NCBI GenBank assembly: GCA_025602915.1
Contig: JAHLJZ010000052.1
Span: 1 to 64,000, forward strand
Origin: Paraphysoderma sedebokerense
Taxonomy: Eukaryota; Blastocladiomycota; Physodermatomycetes; Physodermatales; Physodermataceae
Direction: 5' to 3'
Length of the DNA stretch: 64,000 bases
Notes under the pieces: generated by a model
The model's input: only the letters and a program-made list of their open reading frames with translations
Told to the model about the DNA's origin: nothing
Databases searched by the model: none
Made by a program: the position numbers and the translations under genes
In this document: in pieces, positions 12,145 through 25,800 of the stretch
Position numbering within the stretch: position 1 is the first letter of the stretch
Layout of the letters: every line of letters begins with the position of its first letter

Positions 12145-12787
12145 TCTGTTGGAGCGTGTGTGTGGTGGATGAGTGGAACTAAAGATGATATACGGACTGA
12201 GGAACGAAGGAAGGAACGAAGGAAGGAACGAAGGAAGGAACGAAGGGCAAAAGTGCAAGGAAAAATGGTTCACTGGTCAGCCACAGCATCAGCAGTGAAC
12301 CAATCAGAGTGCGCAGTGAACGACCCGCACAATGGTGACATTGTTGGGTGGATCTGCAAGGCCGCACGTAATACAACGCTGGAGCACACACTTATCATCC
12401 ATAGCATCCATAAGAAGGCATTCTGTGTGACTGTGGGAGAGTGATGTCTGCGGTGGAAAGTTTTCAAAGATCGTCCCTCGGTCTGAATGGCCCACTGCCG
12501 CCCTCCTGAGAGCGTTCCCTCGCACAGCCAGGTGACTTCTATTTATAACACGAGAAATCAATTTGGGCATCACTAAATTGATCTGGACGCCGACATAGCC
12601 TAATAAATGAAAGTACAAAATGGACGGCCGTGGGATTTCTTTCTGTTTTTAAATACCTCGCCTATTGCCGAAGTCTCAATCCCAATATTTCTCAATTCCT
12701 CCTTATCTTGCAACACAACATTTGCGTTCCAAAGCGATATAATTAAATCTCTCAAGTTTGCTCGTTGCAATCTGATCAATCGCTCAT
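12145..12787. other. Divergent intergenic region, coiled-coil gene / chitin synthase gene
   Basis: This 643-base shared upstream region holds a short 12-bp minisatellite at 12201-12246. Only short, overlapping shadow frames are present otherwise. No RNA gene or mobile element was recognised. Confidence 0.6.
12201..12246. repeat. 12-bp minisatellite (GGAACGAAGGAA)
   Basis: Three perfect copies of GGAACGAAGGAA are followed by a partial fourth. The array lies 57 bases upstream of the start codon of the coiled-coil gene, in its leader or promoter. Confidence 0.9.
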
Positions 12788-15700
12788 ATGACGACGCATC
12801 GAAACGGAACCTTGCATAGGCATAAAACTTTAACGAGGCCTGAAAGAAGAGTTAGAGAAGGGCCTCTTCTCTCCTCAACTCGAGAAGCCGGGTTTGCTTC
12901 GCCTTTCGCTCCCGTTCTCTCAACGGTCAACCCGGAAGCAATAAATTACCCTTACCCACAGCAAAGTGCGCAAATTCGAAATGGCACGTTGGCGGGTAAC
13001 ATTGGAATCATCCCTTATCAAATCCAGCCTGTGGACAGGAGCGAGAGTTTAAAGATTGAACCACCCAAAGTCACTTCGGCCAGGAGGAATTGGGTGGCCT
13101 TTTGTACTGTCGTCACCCTCTTTGTTCCCTCATTTGTTTTAAAGTGGTTCGGAATGTTTGTCATTCGTTCATATTTTATTACTCTATGTTGACTGGTAAT
13201 TTGTAAACATGTACTGACGCTCACCGCCTTGCGTTGTAGTCCACCCGGGGCCCAGCAGCAGGCTTGGAGGGAAAAGGTTGCATTGTGCTTCTTGATCGCT
13301 TGTGTTTGCGCACTAGTCGGTTTCTTCACTCTGGGCTTGCAAAGGACACTCTGTCCTCCCTCGATGCGTAACGATAGAGCATTGAAGTTTAATACTCCTG
13401 GTACCGCCAACGTTTATGGTCGCTTGTATAATTTGTCTCACCCTCAAAACCAGAGGTTAGCCAATCTTGTGGAGCGAGTTGGATCAGATGGAAACTCTAT
13501 ATCCTTGAACCAATTTATCTCACCCGATGTCATCCCTCACCAAGAAAAATGTTCTAATCTCGGGTCGCGTGTGGCAAATTTCAACCCTTGCCAATCATCA
13601 GATTGCCTTTCACTTCGTGACCTTGTCCCTATCAATTCTGAAGCAAGAAGAGAAGCATTATATGCAGAATTTGGATGGAACGATGTATACAACCGAAGCG
13701 ATATCTTCGTCATCAATGGTGTAGTTTTGGATTTCTCCTCTTACTTGCGTGCTAATCCCGCACCGTCCGCAAACGACTCGATTGATGCTGCTATTCGACG
13801 CTTCACAGTGGACAGTAAAAGGCAACCTGAGAGTGTTTTCAGGGTTCCGCCGAAGGATGGGACAAAGAGTTTCAAAGACAAGAGCGATTTGGACTCAGCC
13901 ATTCCCTGCTTATTACTCAAATTTCAGGCCGGAGTTGTGGATAAAGATACTGTTGGATGCTTCATTGCAAACGTTGTTATGGTTGCTTCATTAGTCATTA
14001 TCCTTGGCGTTGTGTTGGTGAGATTTGTAATGGTAATGATTTTCACTTTGCCCGAGTACTTGTCGATTTCGCAGCGAGTTAACTTTCCCTTAGGCGTTGA
14101 TTTTTGAATGGACGATATCACCGACATTAGCAAGTCATCCATCAAAGAGTAAAATGCAAGCTCTAACATTGCCGAACTCACTCCAAGCAACATTCAACTC
14201 TTATCCGCCGAAGACAAATCACAACGATATGAAGCACCGTGTTGACGGTGATTCTATTGCTTTATCCCGATTGTCATTTTCTAAGAAGGACGATGCATCA
14301 GCAGATACCGCCGTTCAAACATATCCACTTCCGACAATTATGTTGGTCACTTGTTACAGTGAAGATTTAGCCGGCTTAAAAACGACATTTGATTCGCTGG
14401 CACAAACTACTTACCCAGATGGGCAAAAGTTACTATTTATTGTCGCTGATGGCGTCGTGACTGGGAGCGGAAACGCGAAGGCAACTGGAGATTTATGTTT
14501 GGATTTAATCGAATTAGACCCACGATTTGGCGAACCTGAACCTGTAGAATATGTTGCAGTCGGAGAAAAAGAAAAACGGATTAATAGAGCCAAAGTATAT
14601 GTTGGTCATTATGGTATGTCTTCCGTGTTTCGTGTTGTGATGCTGCTTGATATTCACACGAGTTTTCAGTACATAACGCAAATAAGGTACCGGCGATTGT
14701 TGTCTATAAATGCGGGACGGAAAAGGAAACGGGCAAACCGAAGGCTGGAAATCGTGGCAAACGTGATTCTCAAATCCTCTTGATGAACTTCCTATCTAAA
14801 ATCTTATATAATGAACGAATGGCTCCCTTGGAGTATGATTTATCTTGGAAGGTAAGCGGTCTAGTCTGATGATATCCGTAAAACTGCGTTCTAAATTGTA
14901 TGTTCGATCTCAGTTGCATCGTTTGATGGGATTTCCTCCGACATTCTTTGAATTCGTTTTGATGGTTGACGCCGACACCTTCGTCCTTCCGGACGCGATT
15001 TCGTTGCTTACAAATGCCTGTATTAACGATCCGCTCGTTATGGGTTTATGCGGTGAGACCAGGTACTCAGTCTGTTTCTTCTTCGGTATCAAATGCGAGG
15101 TCCTCCTGACATGAATTGCCTACAGAATTGCGAATAAACGTACTTCTTTCACCACGATGATTCAAGTTTTTGAATACTACATTTCTCATCATCTCGGAAA
15201 AAGTTTTGAAAGTGTGTTCGGTGGTGTGACATGTCTTCCAGGGTGTTTTTGCATGTATCGAATTTGGGCAAGGAAAGGTGATACAGTGCTACCGATACTC
15301 GCTAATCGAGATATTCTTGGCGAGTACTCTCAACCGGTTGTTACAACGCTACACGAAAAGAATTTATTGCTGCTTGGCGAAGATCGATTTCTCACTACCC
15401 TCATGCTTCGAACGTTCCCGAAACGAAAGATGATATTTGTTCCCAAGGCTATTTGCAAAACATTCGTCCCGGATGATTTTAAAGTTTTACTGAGTCAACG
15501 GCGACGTTGGATTAACTCGACAATTCATAATCTGATGGAATTGGTCAAAATCAGAGATCTCTGTGGCGTCTTCTGTTGTAGCATGCAATTTGTCGTTGCG
15601 TTGGAGTTGCTCGGCACAGGTAAACAGCCAGGAATTCCGCTTCAAATTTTATCAATGGTCATGATACTAACGTTTGATTGATAGCGTCCCTCCCCATCGC

Positions 15701-16551
15701 TATCGTCCTTACATATTATTTACTATTCAGTCTTCCCGCCACTATAGCGTCCGCTTCCGCAACTACCGTAGCCACCTTTGTGCCGTTGATTCTATTGTTG
15801 GCAATATTGTTCCTACCGGCTATTTTGATTCTCTTTACAACGCGAAAATGGATCTACGTGGGTTGGATGATGATTTATCTTCTGGTTTTGCCTATCTGGA
15901 ATTTCGTGATTCCCGTTTATTCGGTACGCTCGATTAACTTCATTGTTTTATTTTGTGAATTAAACTAACTCAATTTCAATACTTTTGTAGTTTTGGAAGT
16001 TTGATGACTTTTCCTGGGGAATGACTCGACAGATTGACGGACCCGATGTCGGGCACGGGCACGAAACAGAGGGTAAGAAGCACTGTCTTCCATCTTTTTA
16101 TATCCTGTCAAATTGAATCTAACTGGATGTTCTAGGAGCCGAACATCAACCTTCGACACATAACCTCAGTCTACGAAAGTACCTAGAATGGGAACACTTT
16201 CTCGGCCGTTACCGTACATTCGGTAAAATACACTCATCAAATCGCCAACTACACCACCATAATACTAGAATCCACCATGTGGTTCCTCCAACTGTATCCA
16301 TGCCCATGCCTGTTGTTCCTTCAACAGTACCGCCACCACACGCTAACGTTTATCCGCCGTTACATTACGATCAGACTCATGGTTACCCGTTGGTCGATGG
16401 ACATGGACAAGTGTTGCAAACTGTTAGTCATCCTGATCAACATGGAAATGTACAGGTACATCATGGGGGACCTTCTCATCGTCGTCAGAGTCAACGTCAA
16501 AACGTAGTTCAGCAGTTATTGGATATGCCTTATCCTGGGTTGAGAGAGTAA
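12788..16551 (+). CDS. Chitin synthase, class IV (Chs3-like)
   Basis: Nine exons (12788-13155, 13240-14032, 14094-14613, 14670-14851, 14914-15062, 15126-15619, 15685-15923, 15991-16072, 16136-16551) encode 1080 residues in phase. The enzyme is a plasma-membrane GT2 transferase that polymerises N-acetylglucosamine from UDP-GlcNAc into chitin. Two N-terminal membrane segments come first (about 98-115 and 135-155). A lumenal or extracellular cytochrome b5-like stretch follows ([13 protein letters not shown]), then a third membrane segment near residue 375. The catalytic domain carries VADG (~503), DADT (~639), GEDRFLTT (~754) and QRRRW (~795). Several C-terminal membrane helices follow. No myosin motor is present, which excludes classes V and VII. 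The last 90 residues form a His/Pro-rich cytosolic tail. Confidence 0.95.
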
Positions 16552-16829
16552 AAAATTGTAATTATAAAATTGTTTTAATAGTCTTTGTTTATCAAATAGA
16601 TAGGATGACGAAATCCTTTATGAATATAAGTAATTTGAGTGACATAATAAAATATTATACCATTAGTGGTTTTCTTCTTACTTCAGCATCAATGCCGCAA
16701 GCAACTCAAAATTCAGAATTGGAATAATTACTGTAATATATTGATATTTATTTACAAAAATAGACGCCGAATATCTTTACTCTACAATTTCGAATAATTA
16801 CAAAACCAGCGACATATAACGGTTACTTT

Positions 16830-19377
16830 CTAGATATTCTTAAAATAAGTCATTCGTCGGTCCACTTTGATCCGTCGTTTCCTCTGGATTTCCATAATGT
16901 GGGTTTCACAATAAGGTCGGTTTTCAAAAGAATAGTATACATCGGTCAATTGTGATTGGCAAGTCTAAAATTTTCGTCAGACAGAAAAGAATACGAAAGA
17001 AGGAAATTGTTTAGTACGGTTGCTTGAAATAACACAAGAAAAATAATTTACATACAAAGCACGAGAAGCATCTTGGATGAAAACGTCCTTCAATAACTTG
17101 GGCGCAGGGACCTTCTATCGGTTCGCTGCATGATTTGCAAATACTTCCATTTCTCTCATGATAGCAACGGCGACAGCAAGGTTCGCCTTCAAAGACATAA
17201 AAACTCTTATCTGTGAATTTTCTGCCACAATCAGAGCAACCGAAACAGTTGGGGTGGAATTTTTTGCCAAGTGCGACACAAACTTTTGATGAACGTTGGA
17301 TCGTTTGTTTACATGCTGCGCATGACGGAAGTGACGCTTGATAACATGGGTGGCAGAGGATGGAATTAGTGCGGAAGTGCGGTGGGTAAGTCGTTGATGA
17401 AGGTGAGGTTGATATAGTGGTGCCGCATTTGGTGCAATCAAGGCAGGTCGGGTGATACGCTTTTGATGTCCGAGGGTTAACCACCGCTTGTGACGATGCA
17501 ACAGGTCGTGAACTGATAGAGATTTGCAATGATTAGTCCATGGAATTATCCAACGTATATTTTGCCAACTAAACCAAAACATACCATGTTGCACAAGCTG
17601 TCTCATCAACAGAACGCCCTCGTGAAGTTCTTCCTACATCGCGCGAAGTTGCTCTCTCGCTGTCGTCATACTTAGATCCATAATAACCAGCATTCGGGTC
17701 GTTCCGATTGTAGAGATCTTTCGGCTGATCATAATCATCTCGATACTTCGGCGAGGAATCGTAACGCCTATCATCATTGTCTCTTCCATATCTTGAACGA
17801 TCATCCTGCAAGTTCTGCCGCGGTTCCTTATTTAGATCAATATCTTTATCCATACCTACTTCCTTCCAATCTATACTGCAATACACTTCCCCTCGATGCA
17901 CGACAAATCTTTCAATATCCCGATCTTGTGAAACCGAGCATACTGCACAGACCAAGCATGTGCTGTGATAGATGGTTTCGTCGTCAAACGAAGATGAGGC
18001 CGGAATAGAGACAATATCGTCACCTCTCCAAATCAATCCTTTGCATCCAGGGCAAACTATTTTTTCTGAGCTCGAGTATATTTTAATTAGCGAAACGGGA
18101 ACTGGACTTTGTGACGGCACAGGATCTCGATAATTGTCAGTACGACCACGGCTATTCTTCACAGGATAATCGTCCACAGACGACTCGCCCATTTCTCGCG
18201 ACAGCTCACTCATTATATCATCAAATTGTTCCAGACTCTTTTTGCTGTTTCGTCGGTCATAACCTCGCGAAGACAGCGAGGATCGATTATCGACGTTCGA
18301 AGTGACGTAACCTGAATCTGCAGAGATGTTGGTTGAATGAGACTGGGGAGAAGAATCGTGATTAGATTCCTCGGTTTCAATTCCATCGCTTTGGGTTGTA
18401 GAGCCTCCAAAAAATGCCTTTGTATAATTCGCGAGGAAGTCAAGCCCAAATTTCTTTTTCGGCTCATCAGCCTCTTGGGTGGATGGAGGTATATTCTGAG
18501 TAGGTTCATCCGACAATTGTTGGGATGCCGAAGGTCGTTTTGAGTCGACGCTGGAATACGGAGACGGCGACCGTGATCGATATCTTTGCGGCTGCGATTG
18601 CCGGGACGAAGTGTAATTGAATTTGTTGGATGACGTCGAAGACGAAGATTTGTGACGCAGAGCAGATGAGCTCATTCCGTAACTGTCATCATCCATATTC
18701 GGTTTCCGATTATGTGCCCCGTATTTATCCTCAACCTTACTATTGTATGAACCTCGGTCATCATAGCTTCGATTGTCGTATTTGTCATCCCGACTCCGTT
18801 GGCTAACAGATGATCTATCGTCATCATAAGTCCTACGATCTCTTCTTTCTCCGTAATCATCATACCGCTCCCTACTACGGTCGCTCTTCCTTGAGTTGTA
18901 ATCGTCATACTTAGAGCGGGGGCTTTCATATTTGTTACTGCGGCCCCGTGAGTCATAATCATCGTCATATCTCCTTCGACTACTGCTAGTACTGCTATAT
19001 TTATCTTCATCGACGTTATCCGCAATAATAGTGTCTCTGTTTCGTTCAATTGTAGTAAATGGCGCAAGCGTTGGAGATGCCAAATCTCGTAATCTAAATG
19101 AAGGCGCAAAGATTGTTTGGCGGTCTGTATTAAAGTTTGTAATGTAATAAAGCAAAACATAGACAATATGAATAAAGATTATATGTTAAGCCATTAGCAA
19201 CGAATATGACTTTATAAGAAATGAAGAAAAATTACCATTCACTGGACGAATGGACTTTCGTTGAGCCGGCGGCAATATCTCTGCCGGGTTGCACTTGTGT
19301 GTTTCGGGGTCGTCGACTTCGACACCACAGTCTCTGCATTTGAAAGCAAAAGGGGGCGGAGATAAATCTCTCTGCAT
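16830..19377 (-). CDS. Paxillin-like protein with four LIM zinc-binding domains
   Basis: Four exons (19377-19236, 19124-17585, 17512-17056, 16964-16830) give 757 residues, all in phase. The N-terminus has a small CxxC...HxC motif (FKCRDCGVEV...THKC). A disordered region of about 350 residues follows, rich in Asp, Tyr, Arg and Ser. The first LIM domain starts at IVCPGCKG and continues through HSTCLVCAVC to YCSIDW. After a second disordered linker come three adjacent LIM domains: CATCSRP...HPTCLDC, CAACKQT...HPNCFGCSDC, and CKSCSEP...HPRCFSC completed by FTCQSQ...YCETH across the last intron. Fungal paxillin-like proteins act at the cell cortex and cytokinetic ring and scaffold Rho and actin regulators. 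The family call is by architecture; the exact orthologue is uncertain. Confidence 0.85.
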
Positions 19378-19840
19378 GTTGGATATCCAATGTAATGCTT
19401 CTGATATGGTTACCAGCAGTGAGGAATGTTTGCGCTGCAGCTTAGTGATATTGGTGCCCAAATTAGTATGGCAACTCATTGTCAATGCACGTGACGGAGT
19501 GGCTGATTGGCAGGAATGTAGTATTGCAATTACAGTAGAGAATACATGGCCCTGCCATGGGATGTGTATTCCATTTCAGTACTAGCAGTGTTCTAGGTAA
19601 TCCCTGTACATTTGCAAGTAATTCACCCGATATTGAGTCACTGGCCGGCATTCGTGGAATCATTTGTCTAAATGTCGTCTATCCAGGATTGCCAGACGGA
19701 TCGACTCGTGAGCAGCCAGGGCAACCAGTCACGTGCAGTAAGCACGGATTTGCATCGGTACCATTTTCTGCGAATTCCACCTACTTTCTACGATTGAGTG
19801 CTCTTTCTTGTACCTTTATTTAAGTATATACTCCGTCAGA
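19378..19840. other. Divergent intergenic region, LIM gene / UTP20
   Basis: This 463-base upstream region is shared by two divergent genes. It has only short frames on both strands with no recognisable protein. An AT-rich TATATA near 19825 precedes the UTP20 start. Confidence 0.55.
19825..19830 (+). promoter_or_regulatory. TATA-like element before UTP20
   Basis: TATATA sits 11-16 bases before the UTP20 ATG. That is close, so it may be an AT-rich part of the leader rather than a working TATA box. Confidence 0.2.
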
Positions 19841-22800
19841 ATGAAAGACACGATCGAAACCAAAGAGCTGAATCATACGGATTCCGTTAATCGATACAAG
19901 GTACAGTATCATAGACGATGTGCCTAAGACTTAGCGGTCGACGATTCAGATTTCGCTCCTCCAAACTGTCTGCAGTCGACTGTAAAAGAACTGACCTAAT
20001 CTATATCGATTTTCTTAGTATCGATCTTTCAATGACAGAATTAAAGGGATTAATATTGATGTCGCTCATCGAATTGGAGAAGTACAGGAAGTTCCTGAGG
20101 TAGGTTGGGATGCGACTGGAGATGTATGAACTATCGCACTTATTAATTGCAATTCATATGCATAGGATGCCGATTCATTCTTTAAGCAATCTCTCGATAG
20201 TTGGAGAGAGCTCAACCTTACAGTCCACTTTACAGAATTCTCCAAAGAAATAGACCCTTTTGTCCAGTCGTTACCGTTGATCCTCTATCATAAGGATACC
20301 ATAGTCAATATATTGATCAAGCATATCAAAGTGGAGGAGAGTATGGCATATGAGCCAATTCTAAAGTATGATTCTATTTGTGTTGGTGGCGGCTTGGCCA
20401 ACTGGATCTGACGCTCGATTAAAGTTTGATCACTATGCTCGCGAGGGATTTAGGTGTCGACTTCAACCCCTTTTTCGAACCTATTATACAGTCAATTCTT
20501 CCGCTCATACGACTTCATGACTCGAAGATTCTCGAGGTTAGAAATTTTGTTCTGACATCGATTAATGCTTTCTGTTGACATCCTCTGTTCCCAGTGGACT
20601 TTCCAAACTGTTGCATATTTATTCAAATATCTGTCGAAACAACTGCTCCAAAACTTAATACCTATCTACAATGTTCTTTCTCCCCTTCTTGGGCAAAGTA
20701 CACGCATTGCAAAACCATACATTCGTCTCTTCGCTGCTGAAGCGTTTTCATATCTTCTTCGGAAAGCTAAATCAGATGTGCTGTCCAATGTGATGGACGC
20801 AATATTCAATTCACTGGCAGAAAACGAAACAGATGAGTTTGTCGAGGGGATTGCTTTATTGATGTTCGAGACTATGAAAAGTGTGAACCACACTTTACAT
20901 TCTCGATTTCGTGTTTTAATTGAAGAGTTATTCCGCTGTCTTCACGATCGTTGTTGTGCAAATTCTGAACCAGGTGGGTGTTATGTTTATACCTCCACGT
21001 CAGCCTTAGTCGACTTATTCTAAGTTTATACAAGTAGAATCGTCCCCAGTTTTTAAAGTTTTTCTGCGAACCCTCATCTTGATTTGTCACCACACAAAAA
21101 GAGAGACTATTAAGCCGCTATGGGAATTATTATTTGCATTGTGGGATTCCTATTACTCCGAACTTGAATCTGGTGATAATTCGATGGAAGAGCAGCAGTT
21201 TCAGATACATACGGTGAAAATGGGACTGCTTTTGAGCTTGATGACTGTTTGTATGAGTGTGAGGAAAGGGAGCAGAGTATCAGGTAAAATTTTGGTTGCT
21301 GGACGTTAGACGGCGACCTGCCATTAACTTTAGAATGATAGATTTCAAGACACTATGGGTTCGACTCACAAAATTCAGTTCATTCCGCCGAGAACTCCCT
21401 TTGATTCAAATTCTACCGGACTACTGCCTGTATTCATTTTTACAATTCTCGTCGACCTTACTGTATCTGTCACCTTATTTCGACATCCTAACGTATGGTA
21501 TCGTCTTTCTTGATCAAATCTACGGCCAAATCACAAAAGACGAGTTGGTTCTTGGTTTTACCTTATCACTTAAAAATATGCGGTGGGAATATTTCGCAAG
21601 CGTATGTTTACGGTATGCCATTAAGTATATTGATGAGAGATGGCAGAATGGAAACAGAGATGTCTTGCTATTGGGTTTGGATGCTGTTTTATCCGGCGAC
21701 GATTTGACAGAAGCCTTGAGAAATCAGACTCCTTCGAACCTAATAACAAAGGATGGTCTTATCCGATTTCCTGGCAGAGTTAGCTCTGTAACAAAAGCAA
21801 AGAAGACAGAAATCCGCCTGATTGACTCGCTCTCGATGTATTTAGCGGAATCACTTAAAGTAGATGTCGTTTCTTGGTCATCCGAAGATCTGTGGTCGTT
21901 GAAGGCTGAGCCCAACAGCAGTAGTTCCTCTCTGCCCTGTGTGGCCAAGTTGTATATCGTGTTGTCTGTTCTGCCTCGCATTCAAATTCCGTCGAGCTCT
22001 GTGTTTCAATTATTACAACAAAACTTGGTTCTTTGGATCGATTGTTATAAGAAATTGTACCAAAGCGAAGAGATAACGGATGCGGTGTACGCCCTTCAAT
22101 TGCTTATCGGTCAAGCTATTATCGCTCTTACTGCGATAACTCTTCATTCTAATGATGGCCTGACACTTCTCGATGGTCTTTGGGACATTGTGGTCGGTCA
22201 ACTTCTGGAATTGAACAATGAAAGTCATTGGTTGTTGAAGAGTATATATCAATACCTCGAGGCCTTAAAATCCCGGTAAGTCAATTTTTCATGGGAAATG
22301 TAAGCTCTGTACTAATCACTAAAACTCTTATTCAGAACGACACTTAAAAACCGATTTGATTCTTCGGCATTAGCACACCTATTCCGACATCTTGCTGCAA
22401 ACGTTTCATCTACTTGCCATGAAGTACGCTTATATTCCCTTCAAATACTATCTTTATTTCATCAAATCTCTCTACAAGGCAGTGACTCTGAAGAGTGTCA
22501 AATCATCCCACTTGCTCTGTCAGTCGAAAGTACTGCAAACACAGTAGCTACAGTACGTGATAAATTGATGCATCTAAACAATCTCGATTTATACATTTCC
22601 AGCCATGATCGATCAAGTATTCCTGTCACGTACCATGAAATCATGCCAAGGTTAATACTAGCCTTGTTGTCAGAGAATTTCCGTCCATTATGGGATCCCG
22701 CTATTCGAATATTTTCCCGTTTATCTTTGCATTATCCGGATGTAATTTGGGAAGTTGTATACAAAGAACTCTGTCGGTTCCAGAATGGCGCAAAATTGGA

Positions 22801-25800
22801 AGTTCGCGGTCCGTGTCCAAGTTGGATGAACGATAATGTATTGGATTTGGCCCCAACAGACTTCAAGGATTCGGAAGAAGCAAAAATGAAACAGAAAAAG
22901 CAGACCAGCTTATCTTTCACCTGCCATTCTTGGAGTAGACTATCGGGCATTATAGATTACAATCTGAAGTTACTCAGTTTTAAAACTGTGAATGTGGCGT
23001 GTACCCAAATCATGCATGTAAGTATATTCGCGTTTGTCGATTCCAACGGTCGTAAGTATAACATTTTATTTGATTAGACTGTGAACGGACCCAAAGAGCG
23101 TCTCGATGTTTGGAACTATTACGGACTCATATTAAAAGCTCTTTCGGAAGCCGGCCATTTCGCGGAAACGAAATCCAAAGTCATTGTTCCGATGTTCATT
23201 CGGTTCTTACGCACGGAGTACGAGCCATTATTTGAGAAGGTTCTTTCGGTCAGTGAAAGCGAGGATACCGACCGGTCTGGCATCAAACAGCATCCTGCAT
23301 CTGGAAAAATAATTCGGCGAAAATTGGTTGGCTTTCTTCAACTATTCGTCAAATTTTCTCATCCACAGCAAATCTATAAAGCAGATATTCTTCGATCCGT
23401 CTACCTTCATTTCCTCGCAAAAGGCGATCCAGAGCTGCAGCAATTGGCACTTGATTGTATTCTTGCATGGAAGTTACCTCATCTCGTGCCGTATGAATCT
23501 AATTTGAGAAACTTAGTAAGCGAAGAACATTTCCGAGAAGAGATATCGATGATTACTCTGGATGTACAGGACATGTTTTATGGAGATCAGTCGCAAGGGA
23601 CAAGTTTTGATAAAAAGAATCGAGCCATGGTTATGCCGTTGATATTGCGAATACTTTATGGGAAAATGTTGGTTCGTAAGACTAGAAGCGCCAACAGAGG
23701 CATGAAAGCTAGACGTGCAACCATTCTGGCGTTTCTGGCCGGATGTGATTTAGGAGAAATGAAGATGTTCATTGACTTGATGCTGGACCCTTTTAAAGAC
23801 TTTTTGCAGTCGCTTTCGTCCTCTGTATCCGAAGATCGGATTTTCAAGTTTCAGTCTATCGATATCGAACAGTTTGTATCGACAAAGAAGCAATTAGGCT
23901 TTCTTGCGGTTCTGGAGGATGTGATCAAACAACTAGGGAGACATTTAAGCCCATTTATGGAAACAGTATTGCCCGCCATTCTATATATTATTCACTCTTC
24001 AAATCGCGCTGTCACAGGGCAAAGTCAGGATGACAGCCAGGGTGATGACACGGATGTCATTTTGAATGATGATGAAGACATGGAGAAGATATTGGATGAC
24101 ACCGTACCTGGAGAAACCGTTCGATTTTTAACCGCTCAACACAAAACTATCCGTAATCTCGGCATTAAACGTCTGGTGGCGTTGTTCAAGTCCGACCTCA
24201 ATTTCAACTTTACCCCCTACGTCTCTGCCATGTTCCTGTCATTCTTATCCCCTCGTATTCCGAAACTACCCGTTGAATCCATTCAAGCTCCGTCACCCAT
24301 ACTAGAACTGTTTGCCACTTGGGCGAAGAATCGTAATTATTTGACTTACCTTTCCGACTTCGACAGTGATTTGCTTCCTCGAGTATTTGATTGCTTGAAT
24401 GCGTCGAATGTCAAGGGTAGTGTTGTGAATGTGGTATTGGGAATAATAGAAGATATCGTGCAATTTATACCTGAAAATTCGGATGATATGGAAGTAGACG
24501 ATTCGTCGGCGCTGGTAGCTGAGAATATTCTACGACCGCATGTTCAAGGCCTGCTGAACAGTCTTTCTAAATTCCTCGAACAGTCAGTTTTGTCTAGATC
24601 CAATACTTTCGAGAGAGCAAACTTCACCGTCCGACAAATCAATATTTTGGCTAAAATTGCATCCTTCGTAACTGAATCCGCCGATGCCGAGAGATTGGTT
24701 GATATATTGCTCCCGAGTCTCAAAAAACCCGCCAGTATTGTAAATGAGAAGATGAAAGAAAATATTTTAAAAGTTTTTCTGCATTTTGTTCATTTTATCA
24801 CTGGATTGAAGACGAAACCCATAGCCCAGACGACATATTATCGGCATATCAGTTATCTTTTTTCAACTCTACGATCCCGCCAATGTCGCAATTTACTTCA
24901 ACAAATTTTCGTGGAATTCGGCAATATCGACCCTTCTGTGGCGATGACATCGTCGCTTGTGCAGAATTTGAATTCATATTCACAATCGCGATTAGACGAA
25001 CCTGATTATGACAGACGTCTGGATACCTTCAGAAAAATCAATGACAGTTTATACGTCGAGCTTCGATTGGAACTTTGGTTACCGATTTTATATAACTTCA
25101 TTTATTTCATCCAAGATCCGGAAGAGCTCTCTATCCGCAGTAGCGCAAGTTTTGGAATGATTAAATTCATTGACATCGCAGCCAAATCGGAAGCCGTAGG
25201 AGATTTACAATTTCAGGGCTATATTCGACATATTGTTTTCCCGGCTGTCAAAAAGGGTTTGAAGGCTCGAAATGAACAAGTTCGGCAAGAATTTGTGAAT
25301 GTTTTGTCGCATCTTATCAGGGCGTTTCCAAGTCAAGAACCGTTTATCGAAATGGTTCCTCTTCTCGCTGATAGTGACGAAGAAGCCAATTTCTTCAATA
25401 ACATCATTCACATTCAAACACATCGACGAATCAGATCTCTGAAACGACTGTCGGACTTCATCACACAACGTGCCTCCGATAACCCAATTCGGTCATCTTT
25501 GTTAACTCAGATCTTCATTCCTCTATTGTCTCACTATATTTTTGAGCCGCCGCAGCATGTACTCCAGACGACGCAAAGTCAAGGTTTCAAAACCGCATAT
25601 TCAAGTCAAAATCAAAGTCAAAATCATAATCTCGTAAACGAAGTGATTAACACCCTGGGCATTATATCTAAGAATTTACCTTGGAATCAGTATTATATCT
25701 TGCTGCGTCGCTTTTTGAAGGCAGCTGCGAGTAAACCTGAATGGGAAAAAATTGGCATCCGAGTTATCATTAAAATCATTGAAAACTTTTCTTTTGATCT

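Noticed and set aside
11498-12172. Long plus-strand frames opposite the coiled-coil gene's first exon
   Set aside because: Low-complexity Asp/Val-rich mirror images of the Ser/Thr/Lys-rich exon on the other strand.
12179-12273. N-terminal extension rich in PSFLPSF before MFARPATS
   Set aside because: It is only a translation of the 12-bp minisatellite; the ATG at 12144 starts the real-looking protein.
12788-16551. Class V/VII chitin synthase with myosin head
   Set aside because: No myosin motor precedes the catalytic domain; the N-terminus is short with membrane helices and a b5-like segment, as in class IV.
19557-19823. Plus-strand frame upstream of UTP20
   Set aside because: No recognisable protein, no codon pattern like its neighbours, and it occupies a divergent promoter.
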